Notes: a model not told the origin generated them from the sequence alone. A stretch of 64,000 nucleotides of DNA from Bicyclus anynana (GCF_947172395.1 NC_069107.1:9654101-9718100), one strand, 5' to 3'. Shown: positions 23,101 to 31,846, numbered from the stretch's first letter. Numbers and translations: made by a program.

Positions 23101-25508
23101 CGGAGGCGGCGGACCAGTCCTGCGCCGCCATGCTGCACATCGACCTCTCCTCGCACGCGCCAGGTGAGACTGCTGACACTGGGGTGTACAGGTACCCATG
23201 CTGTGCTCGTCGCCCACGTCGCACCTGGGGCTGAGCGCGGCGGTGGCGGAGGCGGCGGACCAGTCCTGCGCCGCCATGCTGCACATCGACCTCTCCTCGC
23301 ACGCGCCAGGTGAGACTGCTGACACTGGGGTGTACAGGTACCCATGCTGTGCTCGTCGCCCACGTCGCACCTGGGGCTGAGCGCGGCGGTGGCGGAGGCG
23401 GCGGACCAGTCCTGCGCCGCCATGCTGCACATCGACCTCTCCTCGCACGCGCCAGGTGAGACTGCTGACACTGTGGTGTACAGGTACCCATGCTGTGCTC
23501 GTCGCCCACGTCGCACCTGGGGCTGAGCGCGGCGGTGGCGGAGGCGGCGGACCAGTCCTGCGCCGCCATGCTGCACATCGACCTCTCCTCGCACGCGCCA
23601 GGTGAGACTGCTGACACTGGGGTGTACAGGTACCCATGCTGTGCTCGTCGCCCACGTCGCACCTGGGGCTGAGCGCGGCGGTGGCGGAGGCGGCGGACCA
23701 GTCCTGCGCCGCCATGCTGCACATCGACCTCTCCTCGCACGCGCCAGGTGAGACTGCTGACACTGGGGTGTACAGGTACCCATGCTGTGCTCGTCGCCCA
23801 CGTCGCACCTGGGGCTGAGCGCGGCGGTGGCGGAGGCGGCGGACCAGTCCTGCGCCGCCATGCTGCACATCGACCTCTCCTCGCACGCGCCAGGTGAGAC
23901 TGCTGACACTGGGGTGTACAGGTACCCATGCTGTGCTCGTCGCCCACGTCGCACCTGGGGCTGAGCGCGGCGGTGGCGGAGGCGGCGGACCAGTCCTGCG
24001 CCGCCATGCTGCACATCGACCTCTCCTCGCACGCGCCAGGTGAGACTGCTGACACTGGGGTGTACAGGTACCCATGCTGTGCTCGTCGCCCACGTCGCAC
24101 CTGGGGCTGAGCGCGGCGGTGGCGGAGGCGGCGGACCAGTCCTGCGCCGCCATGCTGCACATCGACCTCTCCTCGCACGCGCCAGGTGAGACTGCTGACA
24201 CTGGGGTGTACAGGTACCCATGCTGTGCTCGTCGCCCACGTCGCACCTGGGGCTGAGCGCGGCGGTGGCGGAGGCGGCGGACCAGTCCTGCGCCGCCATG
24301 CTGCACATCGACCTCTCCTCGCACGCGCCAGGTGAGACTGCTGACACTGAGGTGTACAGGTACCCATGCTGTGCTCGTCGCCCACGTCGCACCTGGGGCT
24401 GAGCGCGGCGGTGGCGGAGGCGGCGGACCAGTCCTGCGCCGCCATGCTGCACATCGACCTCTCCTCGCACGCGCCTGGTGAGACTGCTGACACTGGGGTG
24501 TACAGGTACCCATGCTGTGCTCGTCGCCCACGTCGCACCTGGGGCTGAGCGCGGCGGTGGCGGAGGCGGCGGACCAGTCCTGCGCCGCCATGCTGCACAT
24601 CGACCTCTCCTCGCACGCGCCAGGTGAGACTGCTGACACTGGGGTGTACAGGTACCCATGCTGTGCTCGTCGCCCACGTCGCACCTGGGGCTGAGCGCGG
24701 CGGTGGCGGAGGCGGCGGACCAGTCCTGCGCCGCCATGCTGCACATCGACCTCTCCTCGCACGCGCCAGGTGAGACTGCTGACACTGGGGTGTACAGGTA
24801 CCCATGCTGTGCTCGTCGCCCACGTCGCACCTGGGGCTGAGCGCGGCGGTGGCGGAGGCGGCGGACCAGTCCTGCGCCGCCTGTGTACTTTCTGAGACTG
24901 ACTTGTACAGGGACCCCATACTGTGCTCGTCGCGCCTAAGGTGCAGCGAACAAAATATAACAAATCTTACCTCATTATAATATTACTTAGCTTAAAGCTC
25001 AAATTGTCTGTAATTTTCTGAGGAAAAAGAGCTTAGATTTGGTATATATCTTATACTAAACTAGTAGTTTTTGCCTTTTTTACACCACTCAACTACACTA
25101 ATAGGTATTTTTACGGAGCTCTTTAATCGACGAACACGATTGCAACTATGAAACATCGATACTATAGAAACAGTTTATATAATCGCATTAGATCGTGGAT
25201 CATATACTTTGACAGAAAAGTAACATCTAGCGAGGCAGGTCCTTATGTAATTAGTCGGAGGCTTAAAGATATACGCGGGTGAATCCGTGACGCAGCCAGT
25301 AGCTACTAATTACAATTGTATTTAAACGAACTAACTTGTTCCAGGATCATCGCTAATGTCAGAAGGTGCCATGTCCCTAGGCCTAGGCGGTCTAGGCGGC
25401 CTAGGGGGATTAGGGGAGAGCCTCCCCCTACTTCTAGGAGCAACGCACGCGCCGCACTCCCCGCACGCACATCCCAGACCGTGCTTCGACATGGATCTAG
25501 GCGCTTAG
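14024..25508 (+). CDS. Mitf: Mitf/TFE-family bHLH-leucine zipper transcription factor, 5' incomplete, 12 exons
   Basis: Twelve exons join in consistent phase: 14024-14126, 14935-15042, 15629-15730, 16165-16296, 16851-17022, 17496-17737, 18399-18533, 19235-19346, 20566-20690, 21417-21534, 22752-22871, 25345-25508 (about 543 residues plus stop). In order they give a Rag-binding-like helix (QLKQQLMREHA), a VRTVLENPTRYHV block, an acidic activation segment (DEFLEDILSLDSG), the basic region ERRRRFNINDRIKELG, helix 2 (KGTILKSSVDYIKCL), a leucine zipper running into ELERLARLHGL, and a C-terminus with QIEDLMDDD and GDPMLCSSPTS. Family members bind E-boxes (TCACGTGA-type) as dimers and are held in the cytoplasm by Rag/TORC1 when nutrients are plentiful. 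All introns are GT-AG. The first exon seen starts with the last base of a codon, so at least one coding exon lies further 5' and was not recognised. The eleventh exon is embedded in a tandem array. Assignment to the family is firm; exon edges rest on splice consensus and phase. Confidence 0.95.
14137..14217 (+). repeat. 11-bp tandem repeat right after a Mitf splice donor
   Basis: About seven units of TCGTGTCGCAG with changes begin 11 bases inside the intron. Strongly CpG-containing. Confidence 0.9.
14306..14606 (-). repeat. SINE family 2 in a Mitf intron
   Basis: Full reverse copy from acccatattcagctcac to the tRNA-like head (catatccactgggctatcac). Contains CACGTGA. Confidence 0.85.
14935..15042 (+). 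CDS. Mitf: Mitf exon, linker
   Basis: A 36-codon exon bounded by ttccag and CAG|GTACGG. It encodes a polar, serine/lysine-rich stretch (AQQVGQSKDNEDKSKSS) and then PRITPHVDLPPQVLQ. The last part resembles the family segment leading to the conserved ENPTxYH block. Phase 0 at both ends. Confidence 0.88.
15342..15590 (+). pseudogene. Reverse transcriptase fragment in a Mitf intron
   Basis: Broken plus-strand frame with DYEKAFDRVRHGKML, then after a stop and gap GVRQGCMLLPLLFN. These are recognisable blocks of a non-LTR retrotransposon reverse transcriptase. Confidence 0.75.
15629..15730 (+). CDS. Mitf: Mitf exon, ENPTRYH block
   Basis: A 34-codon exon between cccag and CCG|GTGAGT. It encodes VRTVLENPTRYHVIQKQ and KSQVRQYLSESF, a block close to vertebrate MITF (LENPTKYHIQQAQ...VKQYLS). 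The codons for YHVI contain TCACGTGA at 15661-15668, the recognition sequence of this family itself. Confidence 0.93.
15731..16164. repeat. Intron with a MITE fragment and GAT/AAT-rich low-complexity sequence
   Basis: 15785-15890 matches the AACCGACTTC element; 15950-16150 is a triplet-rich interrupted microsatellite (gatgacgat, aataatgat). Confidence 0.6.
16165..16296 (+). CDS. Mitf: Mitf exon, Ser/Pro-rich
   Basis: A 44-codon exon between tttccag and GAA|GTGAGT, encoding VGGSVRGAPVQSAPELGNRA followed by PSPDRGSSSSLLSPGLCSAG. In the family this position holds a Ser/Pro-rich regulatory stretch. The preceding intron is rich in GAT/AAT triplets (about 15950-16150). Confidence 0.85.
16851..17022 (+). 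CDS. Mitf: Mitf exon, acidic activation segment and start of basic region
   Basis: Begins ADEFLEDILSLDSG, comparable to the acidic activation helix of MITF. It ends LTDADMHALAKDRQKKDNHN plus M and one base of an Ile codon, matching the family sequence just before the basic region. The donor is A|GTGAGT and the phase is 1. Confidence 0.93.
17496..17737 (+). CDS. Mitf: Mitf exon encoding bHLH and start of the zipper
   Basis: Acceptor aattccag, donor CAG|GTGTGT. It encodes ERRRRFNINDRIKELGTLLP, a loop KTNDPFYEVIRDVRPN, then KGTILKSSVDYIKCLRDEVN and zipper heptads up to LTLRIQ. The loop is about six residues longer than in vertebrate MITF (NDPDMRWNKG), a form I believe is shared by insect Mitf. 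An in-frame ATG at 17339 lies in the intron and is not the start. Confidence 0.96.
17776..18015 (-). pseudogene. LINE C-terminal relic in a Mitf intron
   Basis: Decayed version of the segment at 7083-7395: atcatcatcatc, tccactgcggga, gatcgatccatctagtggg, then a second piece from 17945. Confidence 0.5.
18399..18533 (+). CDS. Mitf: Mitf exon, end of zipper
   Basis: Starts ELERLARLHGLPVSG, equivalent to ELEMQARAHGL in vertebrate MITF, and continues with a Ser-rich, acidic tail (SDSGVDTAPSETFSEPP). Bounded by tttccag and CCG|GTAATT; 45 codons, phase 0. Confidence 0.93.
18534..18906. other. Intron, pyrimidine-rich
   Basis: Rich in TTC, TCC and CTC on the plus strand; no element recognised. Open frames here are extensions of the exon and have no support. 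Confidence 0.4.
18907..19196 (-). repeat. SINE family 1 just upstream of a Mitf exon
   Basis: Reverse copy from the T-rich tail to the B box (ggcgatcgaacccaagacc), ending 38 bases before the exon at 19235. Confidence 0.85.
19235..19346 (+). CDS. Mitf: Mitf exon, GC-rich C-terminal linker
   Basis: Encodes EVVLPKSEPALMELGEPPPD and LLRDTPSGEALSALDAL. Acceptor gttccag; donor G|GTCAGT is weaker than its neighbours. The reverse-orientation SINE at 18907-19196 ends 38 bases upstream, and the foldback element at 19422-19988 starts shortly after. Phase 1 joins correctly to the next exon. Confidence 0.85.
19422..19988. mobile_element. Foldback DNA element, about 115-bp inverted arms
   Basis: Left arm tagactacaagcccttgaac and right arm gttcaagggcttgtaatcta are reverse complements over about 115 bases (also ataacgcttagaaggctgtt facing its complement). 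The centre has no coding frame. Related copies at 21761-22160 and 36376-36672. Confidence 0.88.
20018..20075. mobile_element. Fragment of the P-element-like MITE
   Basis: Shares gatctaacgcgtttataaaa and actgt with the leader of the element at 30395-30672. Confidence 0.55.
20304..20396 (-). repeat. LINE 3' tail fragment
   Basis: Shares caaaattcaaaattcattta, ggctcagtttacaagcac and gtaaagattctaccac with 11754-12120. Confidence 0.75.
20566..20690 (+). CDS. Mitf: Mitf exon, C-terminal linker
   Basis: Between tttcag and AAG|GTACAC. With one base from the previous exon it reads DGLKLGSCSPLSREEGLSLG and continues CLEPDLCLEPVTDHLFNHKD plus MK. No domain is recognised here. The phase fits both neighbours. 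Confidence 0.85.
20797..20870 (+). mobile_element. 3' end of a Helitron-like element
   Basis: Ends cacgcggacgaagtcgcggg, cgtccgCTAG before T. Confidence 0.6.
20970..21172. repeat. Dispersed repeat, LINE-tail-like
   Basis: Homologous to 51125-51310 (cggatacaa, gaggttcctc, accggttgcttggg, actcaaatgtccc, aaatttttaatag). In this copy it ends in an A-rich tract. Confidence 0.65.
21186..21367 (+). mobile_element. Helitron-like element before a Mitf exon
   Basis: From tctatacttaatattataaa to ggcgtctaCTAG before T, with the ttatcgaggaaggctatagg body. It ends about 50 bases before the exon at 21417. Confidence 0.75.
21417..21534 (+). CDS. Mitf: Mitf exon, acidic LMDDD motif
   Basis: Encodes QMRLSPPHHPGLLDDSDAVL and NLAQIEDLMDDDSHNPVTS. 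The motif corresponds to LEDILMDDTLSPVG in vertebrate MITF. Donor G|GTGAGT, phase 1, leads to the acceptor at 22751. Confidence 0.92.
21761..22160 (+). mobile_element. Foldback element, 3' arm missing
   Basis: Second copy of the 19422-19988 family from agactacaagcccttgaaa to cagcgcaggagtcgaaagc, where similarity stops before the right arm. Confidence 0.8.
22161..22751. other. Intron before the exon array
   Basis: Includes a SINE family 2 tail at 22329-22380; the rest, up to the pyrimidine-rich acceptor, is unrecognised. Confidence 0.5.
22752..22871 (+). CDS. Mitf: Mitf exon, conserved DPxL C-terminal motif (unit 1 of the tandem array)
   Basis: A 120-base exon after attttcag, donor CAG|GTGAGA. 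With phase 1 on both sides it reads GDPMLCSSPTSHLGLSAAVA and then EAADQSCAAMLHIDLSSHAP, aligning with DPLLSS-type sequence in vertebrate MITF. It is followed by 13 further full near-identical copies, but this is the only one preceded by a pyrimidine-rich acceptor and keeping the frame. Confidence 0.9.
22752..24936 (+). repeat. Tandem array of a 146-bp Mitf exon unit (14 full copies, partial 15th, diverged fragment)
   Basis: ATGCTGTGCTCG recurs every 146 bases from 22760 to 24804. Each unit consists of exon sequence (118 bases; 120 in unit 1), the donor CAG|GTGAGA and a 28-base spacer ending in TACAG. Copies differ at very few sites; I noticed 22986 (G to A), 23474 (G to T), 24350 (G to A) and 24476 (A to T). 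The fifteenth copy stops at 24881. A diverged spacer and a fragment like the start of unit 1 (GGGACCCCAT) follow at 24910-24936. The block is CpG-rich in an otherwise AT-rich region. Because 146 is not a multiple of three and the minus strand lacks stops, all three minus frames are open; these are not genes. Confidence 0.97.
25080..25245 (-). mobile_element. P-element-like MITE, partial copy
   Basis: On the minus strand shares aggacctgcctcg, cgatctaatgcg, gtatcgatgtttcat, aagagctcc and the stretch up to gtagttgagtggtgtaaaa with 30395-30672. Confidence 0.7.
25345..25508 (+). CDS. Mitf: Mitf terminal coding exon
   Basis: After gttccag the frame from 22871 continues SSLMSEGAMSLGLGGLGGLG, then GLGESLPLLLGATHAPHSPH and ends PCFDMDLGA followed by TAG at 25506-25508. 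The Gly/Leu run comes from a short ctaggcggt-type repeat in the DNA. Confidence 0.88.
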
Positions 25509-25861
25509 CGAGCCACCAAGCGAGGCACCCAGTGAGTTGCATTGCATCCCATTAACCTGAGACATGGGAGTTAAGCCTTATGTGGTTGTAATTACACCAG
25601 CAATGCTGTTTTGCAGCAGAAGTAACCGTGGTAAAATATTTAGTAGTTTACTAGTAAATAAACATCACAAAGGGCCGAATAAAATTGTTACAATATACAC
25701 AAAGTTGCAAAGACAGAGTTTTAGAAAAAAATCGCTTGTCTGTAAAGTCGGTTTACTGACGATAGTTAAACGTGATAACGTCATGAGAAAATACTGATGG
25801 AATGGTTGTATTTTTTTAAACGAAAATGTTCGTCTTTCTTAAATACTGTTTAATAAACTTC
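25509..25861 (+). other. Probable Mitf 3' untranslated region, proximal part
   Basis: Follows the stop codon with no further gene on this strand. AT-rich. The 3' end of the transcript cannot be fixed: several AATAAA signals occur between 25.8 and 28 kb. Confidence 0.4.
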
Positions 25862-26179
25862 TTAGGCCAGAATATACTTTATTTCTTGTAAAAAAAGTTG
25901 ACAACCCTATAGCGAGGGAACGACGCATGACGTCATCTTTTTGTGTACAGCCGGCTCCATCGAATTATAAGACGTTGTCACGTCAAAAATAATACAATAA
26001 TCTAATGGACCCAAAATAAAAATTTTATATGAATTTTAAAATGTTTAAAAAGCAATAAAGTCAAAGATCCGACTTAGAAACGACCTTCACCCATCTGTTT
26101 ACTGTATGAAAAATGTTTTATATCTTTAATAAGTAAAAAATATATTGCTTATTGAGTCCGTAAATATCTTCTGGCCTAA
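25862..26179. mobile_element. MITE with TTAGGCCAGA ends in the Mitf 3' region
   Basis: Ends TTAGGCCAGAATATACTTTA and TCTTCTGGCCTAA are inverted repeats about 20 bases long around 318 bases of AT-rich sequence, which contains TGACGTCA at 25928-25935 and an AATAAA near 26055. Confidence 0.75.
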
Positions 26180-29167
26180 TTATTATTATTAAAAGTAATT
26201 AATCAGGATTTTTAGGCAATGCAAAATAAATAGATAATGTGTAGGTCGGTTCCAATTTGGATATAAAAAAATCATAAATATATGCTGTCACAACAACGTG
26301 AGATTGTAAGGAAGTGCGTTAGAACTTGCGTTCTGTAAAACGCAAAACGCAACTGTGAACGCAATTGATTGGACACTTTAAAGTGGGAGCCTCGAATTAT
26401 GTATTTTATGAAGTGATATACCAGTTACCATCGTATGTTAAAATAAATAGAAAAATCACAATTTAGTATAAATTGAGAACAATCGAAAATGAATTTTATT
26501 TATTTCTACATTACAATTCATTTTCGTATTAACCTTTCTGTTGCCAAAACCCAACTAATCCAGTGATTCATTAAGTCAGGTTTACATGATGTTATTAGTT
26601 ATTATAATTAAAATCTGCATTAACCTTTCATGTGAGTTAAGTTATTGCAAATGTGACATTGTTTAAAATTTGTTAAATGAAACACAGCAAATAGCAGCCC
26701 ACATATACCTACAGGGTGCTCGGGAGTATTTTCCCATAACTCTGGAAAGCTACTTTATTTGTGATTGTCACAGGGTATATTTTATCCCCGTATTCTCACG
26801 GGCACGGGAACGGGAACTGCGCGGGTGAAACCGCAGAGCGCGGCTAATTTAGTTTTATACAGAATGATCGCGATGGGTGTTGTTGTTGTGTTTTTACCAA
26901 ATCTATTGCAAAACTTCATTTTGACATGAAAATATTTTCAAAACGATCTTCAAATCAAAGATAAAGGTTTACATAGTTTAAATGTATATTATATTAAGTA
27001 TTTAATATTTATATATATTTTACATTTAAATGAATATAGTCCAAATATATTTTATTTAAATTTTAATAATATTCAAATATTATCACTAAAAATTTATAAA
27101 CATGGTGCTCTTATTTGAGGCGTTTTTTTAATTTATACGAACTGCTTTTTACTTAATTTAAATGTTTCGAAGAATATATATTTATATTTTGAACACCTTC
27201 AGTCAGGGTTATGCTGTAGCTATTTACGCCAGATGGGCGACGCAACTTTTAGCAGCTAATCCGACATTGTTACGTTTTATTGAATAGAAAATAAATGGAC
27301 CACGATATTTAAAAGAAATATATAACTATTATTATGTTATAATAAATGTGATAAAATATATTTTTAGATGAAATTTATTGATATAAATTATATACAGATA
27401 TTTTTGTAAATAAATTGTTAAATATACCAATGTGCCTTGTTTTTTTTTTAGGAATTAAATCTGTACTTTTTGTAAGTGTACATAAATACATATAAATATT
27501 TTGTTGATAAAACACTGGTTATATTGCAAAATCGTTAAGTTTGTTACAAAGTTAAACTTAAATGTACAGTAAAAATAATAATCTGAAACTCCACGTGCTA
27601 TTGTGTTAAATATTTATAAAATATCGTTGAAAATCGTGCTCAAAATTTATGTGAACAGGTACTTAAGTTTACCGCAAACCTTTGTACCCTTTAATTTTTA
27701 ATATTAAATTTTATACACATTTGAATATACGCGTATGGCAATAATAAATAATTGTTATATTAAAAAAAATATTTTTATCTGATTTTGAAGAAAAAGAAAC
27801 ACTTTTTATATTTAACAGAATATCGAACAAAACTTTATAAAATAAAAATAATATTATATTATTATAATATTAAATGAATTGTGTACAGTGGGATGTCATG
27901 TTGCAATAATCGTATTGTTTAAATAAATGAATCGTTTTTTGTTATAATTGTAATAATCTATTGGTTTTGTTGCGTCGCGAGATTGTGAGGTGTGGAGAAT
28001 TTCGCTCGAATTCTAAGAATTATTATATAATAATTATATACAATTATATATTTGTATAATATTTATATAATAATTATATAAAATCTAGTTAATTTTTAAT
28101 AGAATAATATAAAATCGACACATCTCATGACCTCGCTGTTTAGTTAAACAATATTTTATGTATTTGATTTTAGAAATTAAGGTGAACGTTTTTTTGATTA
28201 AATGATCGTCATTTTTAGTATTATTTTTGTTGCTTTGTAATGATAATGATAGAGTGAATATTATTTGATGAGGCAAGTTTTCGAAAAATTATTTCTTTTT
28301 TTTGTTTACGTAGAAAAGAATCGAACGAAGTGCGCGAACAGACTTGTATGTATGGATGTTATTTAATATTATAATATGAGATTAAAGTGAAAATATTGTT
28401 GAAGTACAAAAAAGTGAATTACAAAATTTACCAGAGTAAAACCAGTCTTTCATTATACTCTTAACTATAAATACGAAAAAGTCAAATGCTTTTAGTTTTA
28501 AACATCTCAAAAACCCGCCAAAATGGCTAGGGTAAATCCAAGTAGATACGCGTAAATATCGGAACTAGAAGTCTGAAGAAGTATTATGTTCAAAGTCTTA
28601 AGTTTAGACTCTAAACTTAGGACTTTGAACATAATTAGAGGAAGTGATCCCAATTATCTTCAAAGATTTGCGCCACTAAATGAGAGAAGTTAAACAGTCA
28701 CGTTACACAAGACTAATTAAAAAAACTTGAACCACCTTCAAACATACTTGAACTGTATGTCAAGAAAACTACAGAACCTATTTTGATGAAACTTTCACTG
28801 TTCCTTAAGTTGGAGTATCTTTAGACCAACTTATTGTGAATTTATAGTCTTTGACATATGCGTGGCGACAAACACACATTCATTGTGAAATTAACGCGAA
28901 GTTAAATGTTATATACTTACAATACAATACCTATACAAAATCTGTGCAATTCTGACAATATTAACTACATACGGATATACGGATAAAGGTCGAATTGATA
29001 ACGAATAAATGAAGGAAATACACTTTATTGTTCAGAAGGGTAAACATTACAAAGTACCAAAACATTTATTTAAAATTTAAAATAGGCGAGTGAAATGAAA
29101 ATACTAAAGACCGACACATTACATATTTTATTTCCTTATTTTACCTTACAATGTTATCATATTTTTT
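26180..29167. other. AT-rich stretch, no gene seen
   Basis: Includes a solo MITE end at 26713-26745, a Helitron-like 3' half at 26740-26850, an AT-palindromic tract at 28018-28085 and a near-perfect palindrome at 28583-28635. Part may be Mitf 3' UTR. Short frames here look random. Confidence 0.45.
28583..28635. repeat. Near-perfect palindrome
   Basis: Arms of 26 bases at 28583-28608 and 28610-28635 (attatgttcaaagtc...) differ at one pair and have a single-base centre. Confidence 0.9.
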
Positions 29168-29480
29168 GACGACCTCCGTGGCGCAGTGGTATGCGCAGTG
29201 GATTTAATGACGGAGGTCCTGGGTTCGATCCCCGGCTGGGCCGATTGAGGTTTTCTTAATTGGTCCAGGTCTCGTTACCACCTTAGGCTAGTTACCACCA
29301 TACCGACAAAGATGTACCGCCAAGCGATTTAGCGTTCCGGTACGATGTCGTGTAGAAACCGTAGAGTGTGGATTTTCATTCTCCTCCTAACAACTGCTTT
29401 CATCTTAGATTACATCATCACTTACCATCAGGTGAGATTATAGTCAAGGGCTAACTTGTAAAGAATAAAAAAAAAAAAAC
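29168..29480 (+). repeat. SINE family 1, full length
   Basis: Begins gacgacctccgtggcgcagt, with B box GGGTTCGATCCCC, and ends in a pure A tract. The best reference copy in the window, about 310 bases. Confidence 0.9.
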
Positions 29481-30394
29481 ATTGGCATACTCATTAATCT
29501 TAACCATTCGAGCCTAATCACAATAATAAATTGAACAATAGCTCACCAATTCAAACCTCTGTGCTGACCATGTTTGTAACAGAAACTGCGTTAAGTAACA
29601 TGTATTTGATTTACACAACAGCCAAACTTCCACCAAGAACACATCAGGAGTCCGAGATAGTAAAAAGCCATCAAACCACACACGGCTTTTATAGATTTTT
29701 TAATCAAGATTAATATTAATAACAAAAGATGAATGATATTCTCTATTTAAATTTTTGTTTAGAATAATTACAGTACTTTCCGAAAACCATGACACGAGCT
29801 TATCGCTAACAAGCTATTTCTGCCACGCAACCTAATGAAGAAACTAATAACTTCCTTTTTTGGAGTCGATTAATTAAAAATATTGCATTTGAGTTTCCAC
29901 CCCAAGCATCAGCTATTGGCTATTAATTCATGCGTACCCAAGGTCCCGTTAATTTCAGAACGTCGCTCGCACAAAAACGTAATCGTTAATTCTATTCGGC
30001 ACACTTCAGCTTAGAATAATGGCCGAATCTTTTGCAAATGCATTTTTCCCCCTAAAAATGTAAAAGTAACGATTATTTTTATTCATTCGGACTTGCATGA
30101 CAATGGAGCGTTTCAAATTTCGTCGAAAATTTGCGTTTTTGCATAAAACGGACGCGCGGGGCGGCGCGTGCGCGGACGACAGGGTGACCACGCGACTACG
30201 CTGTCTTCAATATTATTTTAAATTGGTCTACAATTTATGATTTTTTGAATGAAAGTTATATTTACACAAATTAAATCAAGTAACATTAGCTTAGTGTGAT
30301 GGGAGGTTTATTAGGAATAATATAAAAAGCTTTTCACACATCTGTTTCATTGATAAAACCTACAGTGTGACAGGATTAGGATGTATCTATCGTA
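29481..30394. other. Intergenic with a CpG-rich patch
   Basis: Mostly AT-rich. 30145-30205 is CpG-dense (ggacgcgcggggcggcgcgt) and could be a promoter or 5' exon of the scramblase gene; no start codon with support was found there. Confidence 0.35.
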
Positions 30395-30672
30395 GCCTTA
30401 GACCATTAAAAAGATAGGACCTGCCTCGTAAACCGTTACTCCTCTGTCAAAGATCAAGAATCAATGATCTAACGCGTTTATAAAAACTGTTGCTATAGAA
30501 TCGATGTTTCATTGTTGTAATCGTTTTCGTCGTGTAAAGAGCTCCCTAAAAATGCCGGTTTGTGTAGTTGAATGGCATAAAAAACTGCCAAAAACTTGTA
30601 AAAGATGGAGTAACGTTTCATTTGGAGGTATTTCTACCATAATTTTATAGGTGCGAAACAGGTCCTATTATT
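30395..30672 (+). mobile_element. P-element-like MITE retaining a THAP-like first exon
   Basis: Inverted ends around ataggacctg and caggtcctat (imperfect, about 30 bases). Inside are a TATA-like cgcgtttataaaaac and an ATG at 30552 opening MPVCVVEWHKKLPKTCKRWS plus NVSFGG, which resembles a decayed THAP zinc-finger start. Related copies at 25080-25245 and 20018-20075. Confidence 0.6.
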
Positions 30673-30964
30673 ATTTGTCTTAGACGTAATACGATACAAT
30701 TAATTAATTGATAGCACTAGCAAATATTTTATTGTATTAACACCTACAAACTCAAGTTTGTCCCGTGTTACCCACCGGCGACGGTCACCCCACTTTTATT
30801 GTAACCAAAACGCATTGTTGCAGGAGATTGATAAAAGCGATACAGTTTGCGTTATTTTTTGCACAAATTTAAATGAAGTCCCCTCGGCTCGCCATTTGCA
30901 TGGTGTCTGCTTACGTGCGATGCACATTTGCGTATAATGTACGAGACCAATGCTTGTAAAAGAA

Positions 30965-31060
30965 AACTACGTCGTTGTTCAGTGGTTAGTCTGGGTGGTT
31001 TCGGATCATGAAGTCCTGGGTTCGAATCCTGAGATATTGAGTTTTTCTTCTATCAGTCGA
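30965..31060 (+). repeat. tRNA-like SINE head, separate family
   Basis: A box-like tgttcagtggttagtctggg and B box GGGTTCGAATCC. Not followed by any of the other SINE bodies. Confidence 0.5.
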
Positions 31061-31116
31061 AATTAGTATGCTCTCTCTCTACATGGGTTGTTGGGCTTTG
31101 TGTAACATCACTCTTG

Positions 31117-31188
31117 CCTTGATATCCCTGTGGATATGACCTCTGCCTCCGATTCCGGAGGGCTTAGGTTCGAATACAGTCTGGGATT
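31117..31188 (+). repeat. SINE family 2 head fragment
   Basis: gatatccctgtggatatgac and tccggagggcttaggttcg, truncated after the head. Confidence 0.7.
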
Positions 31189-31589
31189 CTGTAGATTATA
31201 GAACTTAGAATATATTAAAGCTTAAGATTTTGCATAAAAATATCTTTATTGATAAAATTTATATCGTCTTCTTTTTGTTATATGCACGTAGGTATTTTAG
31301 GAATTTTATTTTCTGATAAAAACCAGCCAATTAAAATCCAATTAAAAAATTGAGCCTGAATGTATTCTAAGTTCTATAGTATGTAGAGCTTGGCACCCAC
31401 TTAGATATCATTTCTTTTGTTGGCATAATCGATAACTACGTACATCTGTAATATAGAATTTGGCTCCCATTTTCACATTTATGTTTTGATGAGATATCAT
31501 TACTTTTTGTGAAGATTACTATAAAAAAAAATATTTTTTTAATCGATAACAACACACATCTGTGATATAGAATTTGGCTCCCATTTCAC

Positions 31590-31746
31590 ATTTAATATGG
31601 GGATAATATATAGTCTATAGCCTTTCTCGATAAATGGGCTATCTAACACTGAAAGGATTTTACAAAACGTACCAGTAGTTCCTGAAATTAGCACGTTCAA
31701 TCAAACAAACAAACAAACTCTTCAGCTTTATAATATTAGTATAGAT
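31590..31746 (-). mobile_element. Helitron-like element, 3' end missing
   Basis: Minus strand starts ATCTATACTAATATTATAAA and shares the cgataaatgggctatctaac body; cut in the middle. Confidence 0.75.
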
Positions 31747-31846
31747 AAAATAAGTACTACTTCCCCGGACGCCCTGTGTTACAAAAAGTTCTACTACTAA
31801 CCTCTTTATAGGCCTTATTTACACAAATATTAACTTACTAGCGGAC

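Noticed and set aside
22760..24840. Fourteen identical 60-codon plus-strand ORFs
   Set aside because: They are the array units read through the donor into the next unit up to a stop; not separate genes.
22752..24936. CRISPR-like repeat array
   Set aside because: Units are contiguous and identical throughout with no variable spacers, and the setting is a eukaryotic gene.
22708..24963. Three overlapping minus-strand ORFs of 701-751 codons rich in Pro/Arg/Ala
   Set aside because: They result from the 146-bp array: the period is not a multiple of three and the unit has no minus-strand stop, so every frame repeats the same three translations. The plus strand carries a phase-consistent Mitf exon.
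29168..29245. Possible functional tRNA gene
   Set aside because: A and B boxes are present but the sequence continues into the SINE body and A tail, and the same head recurs in many copies.
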